From positions 1 to 9,062 of the forward strand of contig VSNM01000130.1 of the NCBI GenBank assembly GCA_009774245.1: a stretch of DNA of 9,062 bases, given 5' to 3'. Shown in pieces: positions 5,307 to 9,062 of this stretch. Source of the DNA: Lachnospiraceae bacterium. Lineage in GTDB: Bacteria; Bacillota; Clostridia; Lachnospirales; Lachnospiraceae. Each line of letters begins with the position of its first letter. The first letter of the stretch is position 1. The notes under the pieces were generated by a model, which was not told where the DNA came from, ran no database searches, and saw nothing but the letters and a program-made list of their open reading frames with translations. Made by a program: the position numbers and the translations under genes.

Positions 5307-6449
5307 ATGAAAAAACGATACCCCAGAGTGCTTACCTGTCTGTTATCCTGCATCCTGCTGCTTTCCCTGTTAACCGTATCGCCTGCAACGGAAATCAGCG
5401 CAAAAGCTGCCCCCGCATCCGGCACGAAAAAAGCCTGCTGGATTTCCTTTCTGGATATCGAGGCTCTGCTGCAGGACAAAAACGAAAATGAATTCAGAGC
5501 CAGAGTTTCCGCAATGTACGACAATGTGATCAAATACGGGATGAATACCGTTATTGTTCATGTACGTGCGATGGGCGATGCCATGTATCCCTCCGACTAT
5601 TATCCCTGGGCCGCATACTTTACCACGGACAGAAGCGATCCCGGCTATGATCCTCTGCAGATCATGCTCGACCTTGCCCACCAGAAAAATCTGCAATTTG
5701 AGGCATGGATCAATCCCTATCGACTCTCCCGCAACACGGAATCGACACTCAGCTTCAAGACGACGCCTCAATATGCACAATTTCTCCCTTTCTCTATCGA
5801 GTACAGGGCGGCAGGCAATCAGATCTGTCTGGTGCTTGATCCGGCAAGGCAGGAGACAAGGGACCTGATTACGAACGGCGTGCGGGAGATCGTCAGTAAA
5901 TATGATATCGATGGCATTCATTTCGACGATTACTTCTATGTATCCGGCATGGCAGACCACCTCGATACCGCATCACGAAAAGCAAATGTCAATGCACTGA
6001 TCTCACAGGTATATCGCACGATCAAATCCATCAGACCAGACTGTACCTTTGGAATCAGTCCCGCCGGAAACCTTGACAACGCGCGCGGTCAGGGCGCAGA
6101 TGTCGACACATGGCTTTCTGTTCCGGGATACGTCGACTATATCATGCCCCAGATATACTGGACAGATAACTATGTGACAAGCCAGGGTGTAGAGCCTGTC
6201 TTTACCAACAGATGCACTGCATGGCAGCAAATCAACAAGCTGGACCTCCCCATCTATGTCGGACTTGCACTTTACCAGGCCGGCGCATCATCCAAAAGGG
6301 ATTTAGGATGGGCGACAAGCGATACCAACCTTGCATATCAATATCTGACTGCCCGACAGCTTGGCTATGACGGCTACTCGCTGTTCCGCTATCAATGGCT
6401 TGAGAAGGACATTGCCGCCAAAGAACTGGATTATTTGAAAAACTATTAA
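5307..6449 (+). CDS. Secreted GHL10-type (family 10-like) glycosyl hydrolase domain protein
   Basis: The 380-residue product starts with a Sec signal: KKRYPR, a hydrophobic core through about residue 25, and a likely cleavage after an ISAKA-like site near residue 35. The rest is one domain of the glycoside-hydrolase-like GHL10 family (DUF187; B. subtilis YngK type), a TIM barrel. Conserved-looking blocks are HVRAMGDAMYPSDYYPWA (85-102), FEAWINPYR (131-139), DGIHFDDYFY (202-211), ISPAGN (250-255), YIMPQIYW (278-285) and GYDGYSLFRYQWL (353-365). The acidic residues of the DGIHFDDY block are candidate catalytic residues. Family members are thought to cleave surface or cell-wall glycans, but a substrate cannot be read from sequence. 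The start is supported by GGAAGGA (5291-5297). No separate promoter or terminator is evident between the tRNA and this gene, so it may be co-transcribed with the tRNA. Confidence 0.88.
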   Translation: MKKRYPRVLTCLLSCILLLSLLTVSPATEISAKAAPASGTKKACWISFLDIEALLQDKNENEFRARVSAMYDNVIKYGMNTVIVHVRAMGDAMYPSDYYPWAAYFTTDRSDPGYDPLQIMLDLAHQKNLQFEAWINPYRLSRNTESTLSFKTTPQYAQFLPFSIEYRAAGNQICLVLDPARQETRDLITNGVREIVSKYDIDGIHFDDYFYVSGMADHLDTASRKANVNALISQVYRTIKSIRPDCTFGISPAGNLDNARGQGADVDTWLSVPGYVDYIMPQIYWTDNYVTSQGVEPVFTNRCTAWQQINKLDLPIYVGLALYQAGASSKRDLGWATSDTNLAYQYLTARQLGYDGYSLFRYQWLEKDIAAKELDYLKNY

Positions 6450-6463
6450 AACGATTGAATTCA

Positions 6464-6498
6464 AAAAAAGACGATCATACAATATGATCGTCTTTTTT
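6464..6498. terminator. Bidirectional terminator between the convergent GHL10 and pgi genes
   Basis: AAAAAAGACGATCAT (6464-6478) is the exact reverse complement of ATGATCGTCTTTTTT (6484-6498), with loop ACAAT. The A- and T-tracts let it end transcripts of the plus-strand GHL10 gene and of the minus-strand pgi gene. Confidence 0.92.
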
Positions 6499-6507
6499 AT
6501 GCACACC

Positions 6508-6530
6508 TTATTATAATTCCTTTATTATAA
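6508..6530. repeat. TTATTATAA repeated at the pgi stop codon
   Basis: TTATTATAA occurs at 6508-6516 and 6522-6530. The same bases also form an inverted repeat (TTATAAT 6511-6517, ATTATAA 6524-6530). It overlaps the pgi stop codon. It may be a chance product of AT-rich sequence. Confidence 0.4.
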
Positions 6531-7871
6531 CCTCTTCAGAAGCTCCTCTCTCGCTTCCTCATACCCCGGCTTTCCGAGAAGTGCAAACATATTTTTCTTG
6601 TAGCTCTCCACGCCAGGCTGATTAAACGGATTGACGCCGAGCAGATATCCGCTCAGACCGCACGCAAACTCAAAGAAGTAGAACAACTCGCCAAGATAAA
6701 ATTCGCTGACCTCCGGCATATTCACCATCAGATTTGGAACCTGTCCATCCGTATGTGCAAGCACCGTGCCGTTCATCGCGCTCTTGTTTACAAAATCCAC
6801 TGTCTTTCCGGCAAGATAATTTAATCCGTCGAGATCTACCGGCTCTGTGCCAATCGTAATCTCCTCCCTTGCCTTCTCAATATTGAGAACTGTCTCAAAC
6901 ATTACCCGCGAGCCATCCTGAATAAACTGTCCCATGGAATGAAGGTCTGTCGTCAGGTCAACACTGGCCGGAAACAGTCCCTTCTGATCCTTACCCTCTG
7001 ACTCTCCAAAAAGCTGTTTCCACCACTCCGATACATAGTGGGCGCTCGGCTCATAATTGCAGAGAATCTCAACTGCCTTTCCTTTTCTCAGCAGGATATT
7101 TCTGACTGCCGCATACTTCATGGCATCATTCTCCTCAAATGGAAGCTCCAGCGCGCTCTTCCTTCCACTCGCTGCGCCCTCCATCAGCTTATCGATATCC
7201 GCACCGCTCACCGCGATCGGAAGCAGGCCAACCGCTGTCAGCACTGAGAAACGTCCTCCCACATCATCGGGAACAACAAATGTCTCATACCCTTCCTCTG
7301 TGGCCAGATTCTTTAAGGAACCCTTCGCTTTGTCTGTCGTCGCAAAGATTCTCTTCGCCGCGCCCTCTTTACCGTATTTTTTCTCCATCATTTCCTTAAA
7401 TACACGGAATGCAATTGCCGGTTCTGTCGTCGTGCCGGACTTGCTGATCATGTTGATGGAGAAATCCCTGTCCCCAATCACATCTGTCAAATGTTTGATA
7501 TACGTAGAGCTGATTGAATTTCCAACGAAATAGATCTCTGGAGTCTTTCGGATGCTCTTGTCCACCATATTATAAAAACCATGGCGCAGAAATTCAATCG
7601 CTGCCCTTGCACCCAGATAAGAACCTCCGATACCGATTACCAGCAGCACCTCGCTGTCACCCTGAATTTTCTTTGCCGCCTCTTTGATTCTCGCAAACTC
7701 ATCCTTGTCATAGTCCACCGGCAGATCAATCCATCCCAGAAAGTCATTGCCCGCTCCGGTCTTGTTTACAAGCACATCCTTCGCGTCAAGCGTGAGTTTC
7801 TTCATGTACGCAACCTCATGGTCGCTGATAAATTGTGCCGCCTTTGAATAGTCAAACGTTACCTTGCTCAT
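6525..7871 (-). CDS. pgi: Glucose-6-phosphate isomerase
   Basis: Pgi interconverts glucose 6-phosphate and fructose 6-phosphate in glycolysis and gluconeogenesis in the cytosol. The 448-residue length and sequence fit the short Firmicute type (similar to B. subtilis Pgi, which begins with a like FDYSKA segment). Visible motifs, counted from MSKVTF, are GIGGSYLGARA (80-90), the phosphate-binding SKSGTTTE (143-150), VGGRFSVLTAVG (204-215) with Arg207, FGESEGK (288-294) with catalytic Glu290, DLHSMGQ (309-315) with His311, and NQPGVESYK (417-425) with Lys425. All expected active-site residues are present. An in-frame ATG two codons upstream (7875-7877) lies one base from the AAAGGAG site, too close for initiation. 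The ATG at 7869-7871 is seven bases from it and is preferred. The gene has its own promoter and ends at a bidirectional terminator. Confidence 0.97.
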   Translation of the reverse strand: MSKVTFDYSKAAQFISDHEVAYMKKLTLDAKDVLVNKTGAGNDFLGWIDLPVDYDKDEFARIKEAAKKIQGDSEVLLVIGIGGSYLGARAAIEFLRHGFYNMVDKSIRKTPEIYFVGNSISSTYIKHLTDVIGDRDFSINMISKSGTTTEPAIAFRVFKEMMEKKYGKEGAAKRIFATTDKAKGSLKNLATEEGYETFVVPDDVGGRFSVLTAVGLLPIAVSGADIDKLMEGAASGRKSALELPFEENDAMKYAAVRNILLRKGKAVEILCNYEPSAHYVSEWWKQLFGESEGKDQKGLFPASVDLTTDLHSMGQFIQDGSRVMFETVLNIEKAREEITIGTEPVDLDGLNYLAGKTVDFVNKSAMNGTVLAHTDGQVPNLMVNMPEVSEFYLGELFYFFEFACGLSGYLLGVNPFNQPGVESYKKNMFALLGKPGYEEAREELLKRL

Positions 7872-7955
7872 TTGCATTCTCCTTTACAATAATCATCACA
7901 GTTCCTTTGTCCTATCATCCCGAAACAAATAACCCATACCTTATGAACAGCATAT

Positions 7956-7989
7956 GGCATAAACCTGATTGTCCGGAATGGCCTATGCC
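7956..7989 (-). promoter_or_regulatory. Stem-loop/dyad at the predicted pgi transcription start
   Basis: On the minus strand GGCATAGGCC (7989-7980) can pair with GGTTTATGCC (7965-7956): ten pairs, two of them G-U, around a 14-base loop. It begins at or just before the predicted transcription start (about 7986). It is therefore either an operator-like DNA dyad or a 5'-end RNA hairpin. No T-tract follows, so it is not an attenuator terminator by itself. Confidence 0.4.
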
Positions 7990-7992
7990 TCC

Positions 7993-8021
7993 ATTTTAAC
8001 AAATATTCCCAGATAAATCAA
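7993..8021 (-). promoter_or_regulatory. Promoter of pgi
   Basis: On the minus strand, TTGATT (8021-8016) and TAAAAT (7998-7993) are separated by 17 bases, close to the vegetative consensus. The predicted leader is about 115 bases to the ATG at 7871, long for a simple housekeeping gene. It lies between the upstream membrane-protein gene and pgi. Confidence 0.7.
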
Positions 8022-8052
8022 TTCCTTCATTCCAATTCCTCACTCTGATTTC

Positions 8053-8790
8053 TCACACCCTGTTTCCTATGATCGTGCGAAGAATCTCTTCCAGCTCGTG
8101 CGCCTCCTCCTGTGAAAAGACAGGAGCCTTCTTCTCCTTGTCGCTGTCAGTATCAAAATCCGGGGCAGCACTCTCCTGTCCGGACTCCTCCTCCGCGGCC
8201 CTGATCTCCGGTTTACTGCGCTTCTCCGCCTTAGCGCTCTTCTCCTGCTCCAGCTCCCACAAAAGCTTTTCCTTCTCCACGATGCCATGCTCAAGCCTCT
8301 GCGCCACTGTATTTTCCAGATAATCTGTCAGATTTGTCTTTAGCATTCTTCTGCGCCCCGGCATATCCACAATGGACATGGCACTCAGATACAGATAAAT
8401 TCCAAAGAGACTGATAATGTAATATGGAAGCAGGTCTACAAACCGATGCCCCTCGACAATGCCGCTAAACACACCAAAGCCTGCGACAAATACGCCGGCC
8501 AGCATCAGCTGCCCCGAGAGGTGCTTCATGAAATTGATACTCATTCCCAGCACACGGATACGATTGATGTACTTATCTACAAATACAGGTATGTTCGACA
8601 CACCGCCGTTGAGCTTATAACAGTTAATAAACCGTTCCTTGCACTGCTTCAACAGTTTGTTGTCCGTTCCGGAAAGCGTGTCCGCCTGCTGGATCATTCT
8701 TTGGTATATCACGCCAATAGCCACCTGATATAAAATTCCGATCGCCATAAAGACAAGTGTCAGTAACATCGTTGTTGTTTCCTTTGTCAT
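8053..8790 (-). CDS. Uncharacterised membrane protein with three predicted helices and a charged C-terminal tail
   Basis: I do not recognise the function. Using the ATG at 8788-8790, the protein has 245 residues. Hydrophobic segments are at about 7-29, 93-111 and 119-140. Between the first and second lies a polar, Cys- and Lys-containing stretch (31-88). After the third, residues 145-245 are soluble: an amphipathic, possibly coiled-coil segment (about 155-190), then a Lys/Glu/Ala/Ser-rich low-complexity tail, and a final short helix-like stretch (SQEEAHELEEILRTII). A longer reading with a TTG start at 8874 is possible. It lacks a ribosome binding site and begins within a good -35 box, so the internal ATG with AAGGGG upstream is preferred, although its spacing is rather long (about 11 bases). 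It lies upstream of pgi on the same strand with no clear terminator between. Confidence 0.7.
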   Translation of the reverse strand: MTKETTTMLLTLVFMAIGILYQVAIGVIYQRMIQQADTLSGTDNKLLKQCKERFINCYKLNGGVSNIPVFVDKYINRIRVLGMSINFMKHLSGQLMLAGVFVAGFGVFSGIVEGHRFVDLLPYYIISLFGIYLYLSAMSIVDMPGRRRMLKTNLTDYLENTVAQRLEHGIVEKEKLLWELEQEKSAKAEKRSKPEIRAAEEESGQESAAPDFDTDSDKEKKAPVFSQEEAHELEEILRTIIGNRV

Positions 8791-8845
8791 GATGATATCT
8801 ACCCCTTTTCGTTCCGTTAATTCATATAACGTTTCTTGTGTATTA

Positions 8846-8874
8846 AGTATAAACATTTCCATGCCTGACCACAA
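8846..8874 (-). promoter_or_regulatory. Putative promoter of the membrane-protein gene
   Basis: On the minus strand, TTGTGG (8874-8869) and TATACT (8851-8846) are spaced by 17 bases. Transcription would start near 8839, about 50 bases before the ATG at 8790, which supports that start over the upstream TTG. Confidence 0.5.
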
Positions 8875-8893
8875 GACATTTCAGGGCAGAATC

Positions 8894-8971
8894 GTTCGAC
8901 AAATTCGTACAATATCTGTGTCATATTTTCCGAAACCATACTTCTTTTGCGAAATATGACAGCAATCGAAC
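8894..8971. repeat. Inverted repeat with paired inner and outer arms
   Basis: TGTCATATTT (8919-8928) and AAATATGACA (8952-8961) are perfect 10-base arms around a 23-base loop. Outside them GTTCGA (8894-8899) matches TCGAAC (8966-8971). No gene is seen here. The layout suggests a structured element such as an intergenic repeat, a small-RNA hairpin or a binding region. Function is unknown. Confidence 0.55.
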
Positions 8972-8989
8972 AAGTGGAGAACCTTTCCA

Positions 8990-9060
8990 CTACTCGCCGC
9001 GCGCCCCATGCGCCGCCTTAGCGGCATACTTCCTCTGCATGGGGCTGCGAAATCGAGTAG
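8990..9060. repeat. GC-rich compound inverted repeat at the right edge
   Basis: Three nested arm pairs share a centre: CTACTCG (8990-8996) with CGAGTAG (9054-9060), GCCCCATGC (9003-9011) with GCATGGGGC (9037-9045), and GCCGC (9012-9016) with GCGGC (9021-9025). The GC content is clearly above that of the flanking sequence. A smaller dyad (AGTGGA 8973-8978, TCCACT 8986-8991) abuts it. No coding signal is seen. It could be a dispersed palindromic repeat (REP/BIME-like), the end of a mobile element, or a structured RNA. The window ends two bases after the outer arm, so more may follow. Confidence 0.6.
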
Positions 9061-9062
9061 GG

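Noticed and set aside
7872..7877. pgi start two codons upstream (MQMSK)
   Set aside because: The AAAGGAG site would be one base from this ATG. The next ATG has seven-base spacing and matches where homologues begin.
8791..8874. N-terminal extension of the membrane protein from a TTG codon at 8872-8874
   Set aside because: The TTG lacks a ribosome binding site and coincides with the -35 box of a good promoter whose start site lies downstream. The ATG at 8788-8790 is better supported.

Overview
The window looks like chromosomal DNA of a low-to-moderate GC gut Firmicute, most probably a Lachnospiraceae (Clostridium cluster XIVa) species. The basis is protein family content (a four-cysteine TSCPD protein, a MurG2-type MurG, a Firmicute-type Pgi), strong AAGGAGG-like ribosome binding sites, vegetative TTGACA/TATAAT promoters, and A-tract/T-tract bidirectional terminators. 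Genus cannot be fixed from sequence reading alone.

Layout. Bases 1-81 are the last codons of a tyrosine recombinase, so an integrative element or prophage ends at the left edge. The non-coding 82-342 holds short direct repeats of the kind that flank such integrases, then a good promoter for a small TSCPD protein (343-594). A MurG-family glycosyltransferase (685-1758) follows with its own putative promoter and a terminator. Next is an AT-rich gene for a secreted lipoprotein with a class 3 lipase fold and an extra C-terminal domain (2004-3458), closed by a strong bidirectional terminator. A compact two-gene operon (3700-5108) pairs an AbrB/SpoVT-type regulator with an MGT-type GT1 glycosyltransferase, overlapping by ATGA. 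Its consensus promoter has an 11+11 bp perfect inverted repeat across the -10 box. A tRNA-Ser(CGA) (5185-5274) is followed after 32 bases, with no terminator between, by a secreted GHL10-type glycosidase-like protein (5307-6449). A bidirectional terminator (6464-6498) separates this from two genes on the minus strand: pgi (6525-7871) and, upstream of it, an uncharacterised three-helix membrane protein with a long charged tail (8053-8790). The right end (about 8890-9060) is non-coding and packed with inverted repeats.

How it fits together. Most of this is ordinary housekeeping and cell-envelope function: lipid II synthesis (MurG), a surface lipase, an exported glycosidase-like protein and the glycolytic isomerase. 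The parts most worth a second look are the operator-controlled AbrB-glycosyltransferase operon, the tRNA/mRNA arrangement at 5185-6449, and the compound inverted-repeat element at the right edge. I saw no CRISPR array, complete insertion sequence, toxin-antitoxin pair or recognisable new defence system.
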